Source: Rhodospirillales bacterium (GTDB lineage Bacteria > Pseudomonadota > Alphaproteobacteria > Micavibrionales > Micavibrionaceae). From it: a stretch of DNA of 64,000 bases. Position numbers and translations under genes: made by a program. The stretch lies in the NCBI GenBank assembly GCA_023898785.1, contig CP060239.1:992001-1056000 (forward strand), in the 5' to 3' direction. Below the pieces are notes generated by a model. It saw nothing but the letters and a program-made list of their open reading frames with translations, was not told the DNA's origin and did not search any database. Shown here one piece after another: positions 1-11,600 of this stretch (position 1 is its first letter; the number at the start of each line of letters is the position of its first letter).

Positions 1-498
1 CTTTAAGACTTTTTGTCTCATACGTTTTTCGAGACCACTCATTTTTTCTGACATTTCAGATCTGCGCGATTCAAAAATTTGTTTCTCCGCCTGGATAATT
101 TCCGGATAATTTTTGTGCAATTCGATGGGGAATTCCGGCACAGTGTTTTCACCCAACTCAGCCTGTAGCCTTAAAAATTTTATTTCTTTAGACTTTAAGG
201 CGATTTGCAACTCTTCTTTTTCAGACTCGGCGCGTTGATTTTTAATATAAAAGATCACGTCGCCTTTTTTGACCTGTTCACCTTCCTGTTTGGCAATTTG
301 CTCGATAATCCCTCCTTCAAGATGCTGTATAACACGCGTATCTCCCGCCGGTGTTACGCGTCCCATTCCACGGACCTGTTCATGAATTTTTGTGACAGAG
401 GCCCAAATGAAAAACGAGATAAGGCACGCCACTACAAGCCAGAGCAATGGACGGTAATGCCAGTTATCATCAACCTTTGTGAAATAATCCCTTATCAT
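1..498 (-). CDS. HlyD-family type I secretion periplasmic adaptor (partial, N-terminal 166 residues)
   Basis: This is the membrane fusion protein that links the inner-membrane ABC exporter to an outer-membrane channel in type I secretion. The visible N-terminus has a short cytoplasmic segment (MIRDYFTKVDDNWHYRP), one membrane helix at about residues 18-34, and then the HlyD lipoyl/barrel entry with the typical motif VIQHLEGGIIEQI followed by EGEQVKKGDVIF. A charged region, probably the start of the coiled-coil hairpin, begins near residue 90. Its ATG directly abuts the TAA of the ABC transporter gene with no spacer, so the two are surely cotranslated. No strong Shine-Dalgarno is visible, which fits coupling. 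The gene runs off the low-coordinate edge, so the C-terminal half is not seen. It presumably serves the giant adhesin encoded upstream. Confidence 0.93.
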   Translation of the reverse strand, partial: MIRDYFTKVDDNWHYRPLLWLVVACLISFFIWASVTKIHEQVRGMGRVTPAGDTRVIQHLEGGIIEQIAKQEGEQVKKGDVIFYIKNQRAESEKEELQIALKSKEIKFLRLQAELGENTVPEFPIELHKNYPEIIQAEKQIFESRRSEMSEKMSGLEKRMRQKVLK

Positions 499-2556
499 TT
501 ATACGCTCAATTTCTTAAGTATTTCATCGCGTGGGCCATCGGCAAGTATATGCCCGCGATCCAGCAAGACCAACCGTTGGACCAATGGCAAAAGCGTCGT
601 TCTATGCGTAACCATGATGAAGGTCTTATCTTTTATATACGCCTCCAGCTTTTGCTTTACATGAAACTCAAGCGCGTGGTCCATCCCTGTCGTTGGTTCG
701 TCAAAAATAAGGATGCGCGGCCGTTGTATAATCGCTCTAGCCAAGGCAATTGCCTGTTTTTGACCGCCTGACAGTCTCGTACCTAATTCCCCCACTTCCG
801 TATCCAGCCCTTGCGCAGAGTGCTGGATGACAATATCAAGCCCGGAAATCGAAATTGCTTCCTGAATTTGTTGTTCATCGATATGTTCGCGGCCCAGTAA
901 AATATTATGCCGGATAGAGCCACGGAAAAAGAATGAGTCCTGAGGCACATAGGCGATTGTCCGGCGCAGCTCCGTTGTCGGGATTGCACTGTAATCATAC
1001 CCATCGAGAGTAAGCGTACCTTCCTGTGGAGAGATAATATTGGCCAACACTTTTGCCAGTGTTGATTTACCGGCCGCCGTTTTACCAATCAAGCCGATCG
1101 ATTCTCCGGGCTGAATATCAAGATTAATATTTTCAAGCGCTCTGGTGCTTTGTTCTTCATATTTAAAACTCAGTTTCTGAAGCCTGAGAGTTCCGTGGAA
1201 AGGCCCTTTCGCTGATTTTGTAACATCACGCGTGTCTTCATGGGTGGCTTGAAAAAACTTATCAATGACTTTTAACACATCATTAGATTGTTTCAGGTGA
1301 GCAATTACACCGGAAAGTCCTACGATCGGTCCAATGGCCCGTCCAGAAAGAATAGTACAGGCAACAAGTCCCCCGACCGTAAGATTGCCCGCATCAATCT
1401 GGTAAACACCGAAAAATACGACTAGGATGTGCCCAGTTTGGGACAAAAACATAGACATATTTGACATGAGGGATAGCATGAAAGAGTTTTGACGTGTAAC
1501 TCTTGCCGCATGTTTAACGTTTGTATTCCATTTAAACAAGCGGGCGCTGATAGCATTAAACAGGCGTGCCGTTTCCAACCCGGCCAGGGTTTCAATCAAC
1601 AAAGAAGACTTATTCTGAATCGCGCCGAAATACTGTTCTGTCATACGGCTAATTGGTATATGAGAAGTGAAGTTCATCGCCACAATGATAACCGCAATGC
1701 AAATCGGCACCATCACCAACGGTGGAGATAGTAAATAAATCACGCACAAAAACACTAGCGCAAAGGGAAGATCAATTAGTGTAGGCATCAGACGGTTGGC
1801 ATAAAACTCCCTGATCCCCTGCAATTCTCTAAAAATGTTGGCTTGTTCGCCGATAGAAATATTCAGATCAGACGGTCGCATTCTAGAAAAACGTTCCATC
1901 AACTCAAAATCAAACTGTGCCCCAACATCCTCAGCTATACGCTCCAGTATATAGGATCTTAGGGTTTTAAATAGAAAATCAAATAACAGCGCAATTAAAA
2001 CGCCTACAGTCAGAACGTAAAGTGTTTCATGTGCAAAATTAATAACAACACGGTCATAGACATTCAGTGTAAAGATTGGAATGGCCAAAACCAGTAAATT
2101 AATAAAGACAGAGGCAACAAGAATTTCTTTGTATCGTGAGCGATATTGAACAAGCGGCTTCCAGAACCAGTCCAATGCATGCCCGGTCTGCATATGCCTT
2201 GTATCAACGCCTGTTTGTGACGGCGCAGCGATAACAAGAAGCACGTTATTTGCTGTTTCACTCAGATTAATTTCATTTGCGTTACCATGCGTTTTCCTTG
2301 GCATACAGAGCGCATTTTCACCATTTTGCGTTTCAACGATCATTGGATATTCAGTCTTTTGAATATCCGTATCTTGGAGAGAGGCATATCGCGTTTGAAA
2401 ACCCAGCCTTTTTAAGATTTCAGCTGCCAAGGCCTGACCATGTTTTTCCTCAACCGAAACAGTATTATGTACCAGCCCCTCAAGATCAACATCGAGATCA
2501 TAAAAAACCAGTAAATCGCGTAGAATTTGTTTAATATTGTTGTTGGAAATATTCAT
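499..2556 (-). CDS. Type I secretion permease/ATPase, LapB-like ABC exporter
   Basis: This inner-membrane exporter energises type I secretion. The 685 residues have the LapB/RtxB layout. Residues 1-135 are a C39-peptidase-like domain that shows no obvious catalytic Cys/His pair, so it probably binds substrate rather than cleaving it. The linker DWFWKPLVQYR and the membrane domain follow (about 145-430), containing the family motif LNVYDRVV. The nucleotide-binding domain starts near residue 460. Its Walker A is GLIGKTAAGKST (about 488-500), its signature is LSGGQKQ (about 594), its Walker B is ILIFDEPTTGMD and its H-loop is MVTHR. Gene order is adhesin, this gene, then HlyD, all on one strand, with 96 bp separating it from the adhesin. 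The likely substrate is the 6914-residue adhesin. The two other RTX proteins in the window could also use it, but that is inference. Confidence 0.94.
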   Translation of the reverse strand: MNISNNNIKQILRDLLVFYDLDVDLEGLVHNTVSVEEKHGQALAAEILKRLGFQTRYASLQDTDIQKTEYPMIVETQNGENALCMPRKTHGNANEINLSETANNVLLVIAAPSQTGVDTRHMQTGHALDWFWKPLVQYRSRYKEILVASVFINLLVLAIPIFTLNVYDRVVINFAHETLYVLTVGVLIALLFDFLFKTLRSYILERIAEDVGAQFDFELMERFSRMRPSDLNISIGEQANIFRELQGIREFYANRLMPTLIDLPFALVFLCVIYLLSPPLVMVPICIAVIIVAMNFTSHIPISRMTEQYFGAIQNKSSLLIETLAGLETARLFNAISARLFKWNTNVKHAARVTRQNSFMLSLMSNMSMFLSQTGHILVVFFGVYQIDAGNLTVGGLVACTILSGRAIGPIVGLSGVIAHLKQSNDVLKVIDKFFQATHEDTRDVTKSAKGPFHGTLRLQKLSFKYEEQSTRALENINLDIQPGESIGLIGKTAAGKSTLAKVLANIISPQEGTLTLDGYDYSAIPTTELRRTIAYVPQDSFFFRGSIRHNILLGREHIDEQQIQEAISISGLDIVIQHSAQGLDTEVGELGTRLSGGQKQAIALARAIIQRPRILIFDEPTTGMDHALEFHVKQKLEAYIKDKTFIMVTHRTTLLPLVQRLVLLDRGHILADGPRDEILKKLSV

Positions 2557-2652
2557 AACGGCGCGATGCTACTATGTGAGTGAGAGATATACCTTGGTAG
2601 ATTACCTTATGCACAAAGCTCAGGAAAGCCATAGTTTGTGCTGCTGTAAATC

Positions 2653-5600
2653 TTATCCCTGAACAACAAGCTGGCTACCGTTATCCCAGTCAATTGTTCT
2701 AGTGCTGCCTACTGTGTTGTCGCCCGTTATTGTGGCACCGCTGGCTGTCAGGACATTGATATCTGCAAGACCTATGGTGCCGGTGTTTACAAAAATTGTT
2801 AGGTCACCGCCCGCCACACCGGTTATTGCATCAATATTATCATTATCAATGTCAAATGTATCTGCGCCATCCAGGTCCGCGCCTGTAAAATCCAACTCTT
2901 CTACATCACTAAACAGGCTGGCAAAATCACTACCTTCAAGACCAAGGGATGTAAGTGAGTTAGCGCCTACCCCGTTTACGTTAATGTGGTCGATGCCAGA
3001 GTTTGCATCAATAGATGTAAAGTCAGTAAAGGCGTTTGTATTGATATCGATAGTGTCGGCATTGTTGGACAAGACAAAGTTTTCAATGTTACTAATTGTA
3101 TCAACATCACCATTCGCATTGGTTGTGCTGACACTGCCAATACCTGTAAAGCTTCCGCTCGTAATCGCTGACGCACTGCCAGTATAATCAAGCGTATCCA
3201 AATCGTTGCCGCCATTAATGGTATCGTTACCATCATTGCCATCCCCACCATTAATGATATCATTGCCATCGCCACCATTAATAATATCATCGCCATCCCC
3301 GCCATCAAGCGTGTCGCCGCCCGCATTGCCCGTAAGCGTGTTGGCCTGCGCGTCCCCGGTCAGCGTATCGGCCGCCGCCGTGCCGTCAATATGTTCGAAG
3401 TTCGTGACCGTACCGCCATAGCTGGTTACGCCCGTGGCCAGGTTGACGCTCACCCCGGAGCCATAGCCGCTGTAATCAAGCGTATCGCCGCCCGTATGCG
3501 TCCCGCCATCAAGAACATCCGCGCCCGCGCTCACCACCACCGTGTCGTCGCCAGCCTCTCCGAAGAAGCTATCGACGGCCGTGCCGCCCGTAAACAGGTC
3601 ATCGCCCGCCCCCGCATAGATCGTGCGCGCCACATTATCGGCCGTCAGCGTATCAGATCCGCCCGTCAACCGGATCGTCTCGATCGAGGTCAGCGTATCG
3701 GCATCGGTCAGCAGGTTCACCGTAATGCCAGAGCCCAGATAGGCCAGCTCGTCAATCCCGCCCGCACCGTCAAACGTATCGGTCCCGGCACCAACAGCGG
3801 TGTAAAACACGTCATTGGCCGCGCCGCCAATCAGAATATTGTTATCCGCCGAGCCGCTCAGCGTATTGACCGCCGTGGCCGAGCCCGTCACATTCTCTAT
3901 CTCGTTCAAAGTATCAGGCGCCGCACCGCCGCCGGCTACAGACAGATCCACGCTCAGTGCAGAGCCATAGGCCGCATAGTTCGCCGTATCGCCCCCCGTC
4001 TCACCCGTCTCGCCGCCCGTCACATTGTCGCCGTCTCCGCTCAAGGTGAAGATATCATCGCCATCCCCGCCATCAAGCGTATCAATCCCGGACCCGCCAA
4101 TCAGAATATCATCCCCCGCGCCGCCAATCAGAGTATCCGCACCGCCCCCGCCATCAAGCGTGTCGCCGCCCGCATTGCCCGTAAGCGTGTTGGCCTGCGC
4201 GTCCCCGGTCAGCGTATCGGCCGCCGCCGTGCCGTCAATATGTTCGAAGTTCGTGACCGTACCGCCATAGCTGGTTACGCCCGTGGCCAGGTTGACGCTC
4301 ACCCCGGAGCCATAGCCGCTGTAATCAAGCGTATCGCCGCCCGTATGCGTCCCGCCATCAAGAACATCCGCCCCCGCGCTTACCACCACCGTGTCGTCGC
4401 CAGCCTCCCCGAAGAAGCTATCGGCCGCCGTCCCGCCCGTGAAGAGGTCATCGCCCGCCCCCGCATAGATCGTGCGCGCCACATTATCGGCCGTCAGCGT
4501 ATCAGATCCGCCCGTCAACCGGATCGTCTCGATCGAGGTCAGCGTATCGGCATCGGTCAGCAGGTTCACCGTAATGCCAGAGCCCAGATAGGCCAGCTCG
4601 TCAATCCCGCCCGCACCGTCAAACGTATCGGTCCCGGCACCAACAGCGGTGTAAAACACGTCATTGGCCGCGCCGCCAATCAGAATATTGTTATCCGCCG
4701 AGCCGCTCAGCGTATTGACCGCCGTGGCCGAGCCCGTCACATTCTCTATCTCGTTCAAAGTATCAGGCGCCGCACCGCCGCCGGCTACAGACAGATCCAC
4801 GCTCAGTGCAGAGCCATAGGCCGCATAGTTCGCCGTATCGCCCCCCGTCTCACCCGTCTCGCCGCCCGTCACATTGTCGCCGTCTCCGCTCAAGGTGAAG
4901 ATATCATCGCCATCCCCGCCATCAAGCGTATCAATCCCGGACCCGCCAATCAGAATGTCATCCCCCGCGCCGCCAATCAGAGTATCCGCACCGCCCCCGC
5001 CATCAAGCGTATCGCCGCCCGCATTGCCCGTAAGCGTGTTGGCCTGCGCGTCCCCGGTCAGCGTATCGGCCGCCGCCGTGCCGTCAACATGTTCGAAGTT
5101 CGTGACCGTACCGCCATAGCTGGTTACGCCCGTGGCCAGGTTGACGCTCACCCCGGAGCCATAGCCGCTGTAATCAAGCGTATCGCCGCCCGTATGCGTC
5201 CCGCCATCAAGAACATCCGCCCCCGCGCTTACCACCACCGTGTCGTCGCCAGCCTCCCCGAAGAAGCTATCGGCCGCCGTCCCGCCCGTGAAGAGGTCAT
5301 CGCCCGCCCCCGCATAGATCGTGCGCGCCACATTATCGGCCGTCAGCGTATCAGATCCGCCCGTCAACCGGATCGTCTCGATCGAGGTCAGCGTATCGGC
5401 ATCGGTCAGCAGGTTCACCGTAATGCCAGAGCCCAGATAGGCCAGCTCGTCAATCCCGCCCGCACCGTCAAACGTATCGGTCCCGGCACCAACAGCGGTG
5501 TAAAACACGTCATTGGCCGCGCCGCCAATCAGAATATTGTTATCCGCCGAGCCGCTCAGCGTATTGACCGCCGTGGCCGAGCCCGTCACATTCTCTATCT

Positions 5601-8600
5601 CGTTCAAAGTATCAGGCGCCGCACCGCCGCCGGCTACAGACAGATCCACGCTCAGTGCAGAGCCATAGGCCGCATAGTTCGCCGTATCGCCCCCCGTCTC
5701 ACCCGTCTCGCCGCCCGTCACATTGTCGCCGTCTCCGCTCAAGGTGAAGATATCATCGCCATCCCCGCCATCAAGCGTATCAATCCCGGACCCGCCAATC
5801 AGAATATCATCCCCCGCGCCGCCAATCAGAGTATCCGCACCGCCCCCGCCATCAAGCGTGTCGCCGCCCGCATTGCCCGTAAGCGTGTTGGCCTGCGCGT
5901 CCCCGGTCAGCGTATCGGCCGCCGCCGTGCCGTCAATATGTTCGAAGTTCGTGACCGTACCGCCATAGCTGGTTACGCCCGTGGCCAGGTTGACGCTCAC
6001 CCCGGAGCCATAGCCGCTGTAATCAAGCGTATCGCCGCCCGTATGCGTCCCGCCATCAAGAACATCCGCCCCCGCGCTTACCACCACCGTGTCGTCGCCA
6101 GCCTCCCCGAAGAAGCTATCGGCCGCCGTCCCGCCCGTGAAGAGGTCATCGCCCGCCCCCGCATAGATCGTGCGCGCCACATTATCGGCCGTCAGCGTAT
6201 CAGATCCGCCCGTCAACCGGATCGTCTCGATCGAGGTCAGCGTATCGGCATCGGTCAGCAGGTTCACCGTAATGCCAGAGCCCAGATAGGCCAGCTCGTC
6301 AATCCCGCCCGCACCGTCAAACGTATCGGTCCCGGCACCAACAGCGGTGTAAAACACGTCATTGGCCGCGCCGCCAATCAGAATATTGTTATCCGCCGAG
6401 CCGCTCAGCGTATTGACCGCCGTGGCCGAGCCCGTCACATTCTCTATCTCGTTCAAAGTATCAGGCGCCGCACCGCCGCCGGCTACAGACAGATCCACGC
6501 TCAGTGCAGAGCCATAGGCCGCATAGTTCGCCGTATCGCCCCCCGTCTCACCCGTCTCGCCGCCCGTCACATTGTCGCCGTCTCCGCTCAAGGTGAAGAT
6601 ATCATCGCCATCCCCGCCATCAAGCGTATCAATCCCGGACCCGCCAATCAGAATGTCATCCCCCGCGCCGCCAATCAGAGTATCCGCACCGCCCCCGCCA
6701 TCAAGCGTATCGCCGCCCGCATTGCCCGTAAGCGTGTTGGCCTGCGCGTCCCCGGTCAGCGTATCGGCCGCCGCCGTGCCGTCAACATGTTCGAAGTTCG
6801 TGACCGTACCGCCATAGCTGGTTACGCCCGTGGCCAGGTTGACGCTCACCCCGGAGCCATAGCCGCTGTAATCAAGCGTATCGCCGCCCGTATGCGTCCC
6901 GCCATCAAGAACATCCGCCCCCGCGCTTACCACCACCGTGTCGTCGCCAGCCTCCCCGAAGAAGCTATCGGCCGCCGTCCCGCCCGTGAAGAGGTCATCG
7001 CCCGCCCCCGCATAGATCGTGCGCGCCACATTATCGGCCGTCAGCGTATCAGATCCGCCCGTCAACCGGATCGTCTCGATCGAGGTCAGCGTATCGGCAT
7101 CGGTCAGCAGGTTCACCGTAATGCCAGAGCCCAGATAGGCCAGCTCGTCAATCCCGCCCGCACCGTCAAACGTATCGGTCCCGGCACCAACAGCGGTGTA
7201 AAACACGTCATTGGCCGCGCCGCCAATCAGAATATTGTTATCCGCCGAGCCGCTCAGCGTATTGACCGCCGTGGCCGAGCCCGTCACATTCTCTATCTCG
7301 TTCAAAGTATCAGGCGCCGCACCGCCGCCGGCTACAGACAGATCCACGCTCAGTGCAGAGCCATAGGCCGCATAGTTCGCCGTATCGCCCCCCGTCTCAC
7401 CCGTCTCGCCGCCCGTCACATTGTCGCCGTCTCCGCTCAAGGTGAAGATATCATCGCCATCCCCGCCATCAAGCGTATCAATCCCGGACCCGCCAATCAG
7501 AATGTCATCCCCCGCGCCGCCAATCAGAGTATCCGCACCGCCCCCGCCATCAAGCGTATCGCCGCCCGCATTGCCCGTAAGCGTGTTGGCCTGCGCGTCC
7601 CCGGTCAGCGTATCGGCCGCCGCCGTGCCGTCAACATGTTCGAAGTTCGTGACCGTACCGCCATAGCTGGTTACGCCCGTGGCCAGGTTGACGCTCACCC
7701 CGGAGCCATAGCCGCTGTAATCAAGCGTATCGCCGCCCGTATGCGTCCCGCCATCAAGAACATCCGCCCCCGCGCTTACCACCACCGTGTCGTCGCCAGC
7801 CTCCCCGAAGAAGCTATCGGCCGCCGTCCCGCCCGTGAAGAGGTCATCGCCCGCCCCCGCATAGATCGTGCGCGCCACATTATCGGCCGTCAGCGTATCA
7901 GATCCGCCCGTCAACCGGATCGTCTCGATCGAGGTCAGCGTATCGGCATCGGTCAGCAGGTTCACCGTAATGCCAGAGCCCAGATAGGCCAGCTCGTCAA
8001 TCCCGCCCGCACCGTCAAACGTATCGGTCCCGGCACCAACAGCGGTGTAAAACACGTCATTGGCCGCGCCGCCAATCAGAATATTGTTATCCGCCGAGCC
8101 GCTCAGCGTATTGACCGCCGTGGCCGAGCCCGTCACATTCTCTATCTCGTTCAAAGTATCAGGCGCCGCACCGCCGCCGGCTACAGACAGATCCACGCTC
8201 AGTGCAGAGCCATAGGCCGCATAGTTCGCCGTATCGCCCCCCGTCTCACCCGTCTCGCCGCCCGTCACATTGTCGCCGTCTCCGCTCAAGGTGAAGATAT
8301 CATCGCCATCCCCGCCATCAAGCGTATCAATCCCGGACCCGCCAATCAGAATATCATCCCCCGCGCCGCCAATCAGAGTATCCGCACCGCCCCCGCCATC
8401 AAGCGTGTCGCCGCCCGCATTGCCCGTAAGCGTGTTGGCCTGCGCGTCCCCGGTCAGCGTATCGGCCGCCGCCGTGCCGTCAATATGTTCGAAGTTCGTG
8501 ACCGTACCGCCATAGCTGGTTACGCCCGTGGCCAGGTTGACGCTCACCCCGGAGCCATAGCCGCTGTAATCAAGCGTATCGCCGCCCGTATGCGTCCCGC

Positions 8601-11600
8601 CATCAAGAACATCCGCCCCCGCGCTTACCACCACCGTGTCGTCGCCAGCCTCCCCGAAGAAGCTATCGGCCGCCGTCCCGCCCGTGAAGAGGTCATCGCC
8701 CGCCCCCGCATAGATCGTGCGCGCCACATTATCGGCCGTCAGCGTATCAGATCCGCCCGTCAACCGGATCGTCTCGATCGAGGTCAGCGTATCGGCATCG
8801 GTCAGCAGGTTCACCGTAATGCCAGAGCCCAGATAGGCCAGCTCGTCAATCCCGCCCGCACCGTCAAACGTATCGGTCCCGGCACCAACAGCGGTGTAAA
8901 ACACGTCATTGGCCGCGCCGCCAATCAGAATATTGTTATCCGCCGAGCCGCTCAGCGTATTGACCGCCGTGGCCGAGCCCGTCACATTCTCTATCTCGTT
9001 CAAAGTATCAGGCGCCGCACCGCCGCCGGCTACAGACAGATCCACGCTCAGTGCAGAGCCATAGGCCGCATAGTTCGCCGTATCGCCCCCCGTCTCACCC
9101 GTCTCGCCGCCCGTCACATTGTCGCCGTCTCCGCTCAAGGTGAAGATATCATCGCCATCCCCGCCATCAAGCGTATCAATCCCGGACCCGCCAATCAGAA
9201 TGTCATCCCCCGCGCCGCCAATCAGAGTATCCGCACCGCCCCCGCCATCAAGCGTATCGCCGCCCGCATTGCCCGTAAGCGTGTTGGCCTGCGCGTCCCC
9301 GGTCAGCGTATCGGCCGCCGCCGTGCCGTCAACATGTTCGAAGTTCGTGACCGTACCGCCATAGCTGGTTACGCCCGTGGCCAGGTTGACGCTCACCCCG
9401 GAGCCATAGCCGCTGTAATCAAGCGTATCGCCGCCCGTATGCGTCCCGCCATCAAGAACATCCGCCCCCGCGCTTACCACCACCGTGTCGTCGCCAGCCT
9501 CCCCGAAGAAGCTATCGGCCGCCGTCCCGCCCGTGAAGAGGTCATCGCCCGCCCCCGCATAGATCGTGCGCGCCACATTATCGGCCGTCAGCGTATCAGA
9601 TCCGCCCGTCAACCGGATCGTCTCGATCGAGGTCAGCGTATCGGCATCGGTCAGCAGGTTCACCGTAATGCCAGAGCCCAGATAGGCCAGCTCGTCAATC
9701 CCGCCCGCACCGTCAAACGTATCGGTCCCGGCACCAACAGCGGTGTAAAACACGTCATTGGCCGCGCCGCCAATCAGAATATTGTTATCCGCCGAGCCGC
9801 TCAGCGTATTGACCGCCGTGGCCGAGCCCGTCACATTCTCTATCTCGTTCAAAGTATCAGGCGCCGCACCGCCGCCGGCTACAGACAGATCCACGCTCAG
9901 TGCAGAGCCATAGGCCGCATAGTTCGCCGTATCGCCCCCCGTCTCACCCGTCTCGCCGCCCGTCACATTGTCGCCGTCTCCGCTCAAGGTGAAGATATCA
10001 TCGCCATCCCCGCCATCAAGCGTATCAATCCCGGACCCGCCAATCAGAATGTCATCCCCCGCGCCGCCAATCAGAGTATCCGCACCGCCCCCGCCATCAA
10101 GCGTATCGCCGCCCGCATTGCCCGTAAGCGTGTTGGCCTGCGCGTCCCCGGTCAGCGTATCGGCCGCCGCCGTGCCGTCAACATGTTCGAAGTTCGTGAC
10201 CGTACCGCCATAGCTGGTTACGCCCGTGGCCAGGTTGACGCTCACCCCGGAGCCATAGCCGCTGTAATCAAGCGTATCGCCGCCCGTATGCGTCCCGCCA
10301 TCAAGAACATCCGCCCCCGCGCTTACCACCACCGTGTCGTCGCCAGCCTCCCCGAAGAAGCTATCGGCCGCCGTCCCGCCCGTGAAGAGGTCATCGCCCG
10401 CCCCCGCATAGATCGTGCGCGCCACATTATCGGCCGTCAGCGTATCAGATCCGCCCGTCAACCGGATCGTCTCGATCGAGGTCAGCGTATCGGCATCGGT
10501 CAGCAGGTTCACCGTAATGCCAGAGCCCAGATAGGCCAGCTCGTCAATCCCGCCCGCACCGTCAAACGTATCGGTCCCGGCACCAACAGCGGTGTAAAAC
10601 ACGTCATTGGCCGCGCCGCCAATCAGAATATTGTTATCCGCCGAGCCGCTCAGCGTATTGACCGCCGTGGCCGAGCCCGTCACATTCTCTATCTCGTTCA
10701 AAGTATCAGGCGCCGCACCGCCGCCGGCTACAGACAGATCCACGCTCAGTGCAGAGCCATAGGCCGCATAGTTCGCCGTATCGCCCCCCGTCTCACCCGT
10801 CTCGCCGCCCGTCACATTGTCGCCGTCTCCGCTCAAGGTGAAGATATCATCGCCATCCCCGCCATCAAGCGTATCAATCCCGGACCCGCCAATCAGAATG
10901 TCATCCCCCGCGCCGCCAATCAGAGTATCCGCACCGCCCCCGCCATCAAGCGTATCGCCGCCCGCATTGCCCGTAAGCGTGTTGGCCTGCGCGTCCCCGG
11001 TCAGCGTATCGGCCGCCGCCGTGCCGTCAACATGTTCGAAGTTCGTGACCGTACCGCCATAGCTGGTTACGCCCGTGGCCAGGTTGACGCTCACCCCGGA
11101 GCCATAGCCGCTGTAATCAAGCGTATCGCCGCCCGTATGCGTCCCGCCATCAAGAACATCCGCCCCCGCGCTTACCACCACCGTGTCGTCGCCAGCCTCC
11201 CCGAAGAAGCTATCGGCCGCCGTCCCGCCCGTGAAGAGGTCATCGCCCGCCCCCGCATAGATCGTGCGCGCCACATTATCGGCCGTCAGCGTATCAGATC
11301 CGCCCGTCAACCGGATCGTCTCGATCGAGGTCAGCGTATCGGCATCGGTCAGCAGGTTCACCGTAATGCCAGAGCCCAGATAGGCCAGCTCGTCAATCCC
11401 GCCCGCACCGTCAAACGTATCGGTCCCGGCACCAACAGCGGTGTAAAACACGTCATTGGCCGCGCCGCCAATCAGAATATTGTTATCCGCCGAGCCGCTC
11501 AGCGTATTGACCGCCGTCGCAGAGCCCGTCACATTCTCTATCTCGTTCAAAGTATCAGGCGCCGCACCGCCACCGGCTACAGACAGATCTACCGTCAGCG

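Noticed and set aside
205..771. Plus-strand frame of 188 codons
   Set aside because: It lies opposite the HlyD start and the ABC ATPase domain, both of which have strong family motifs.
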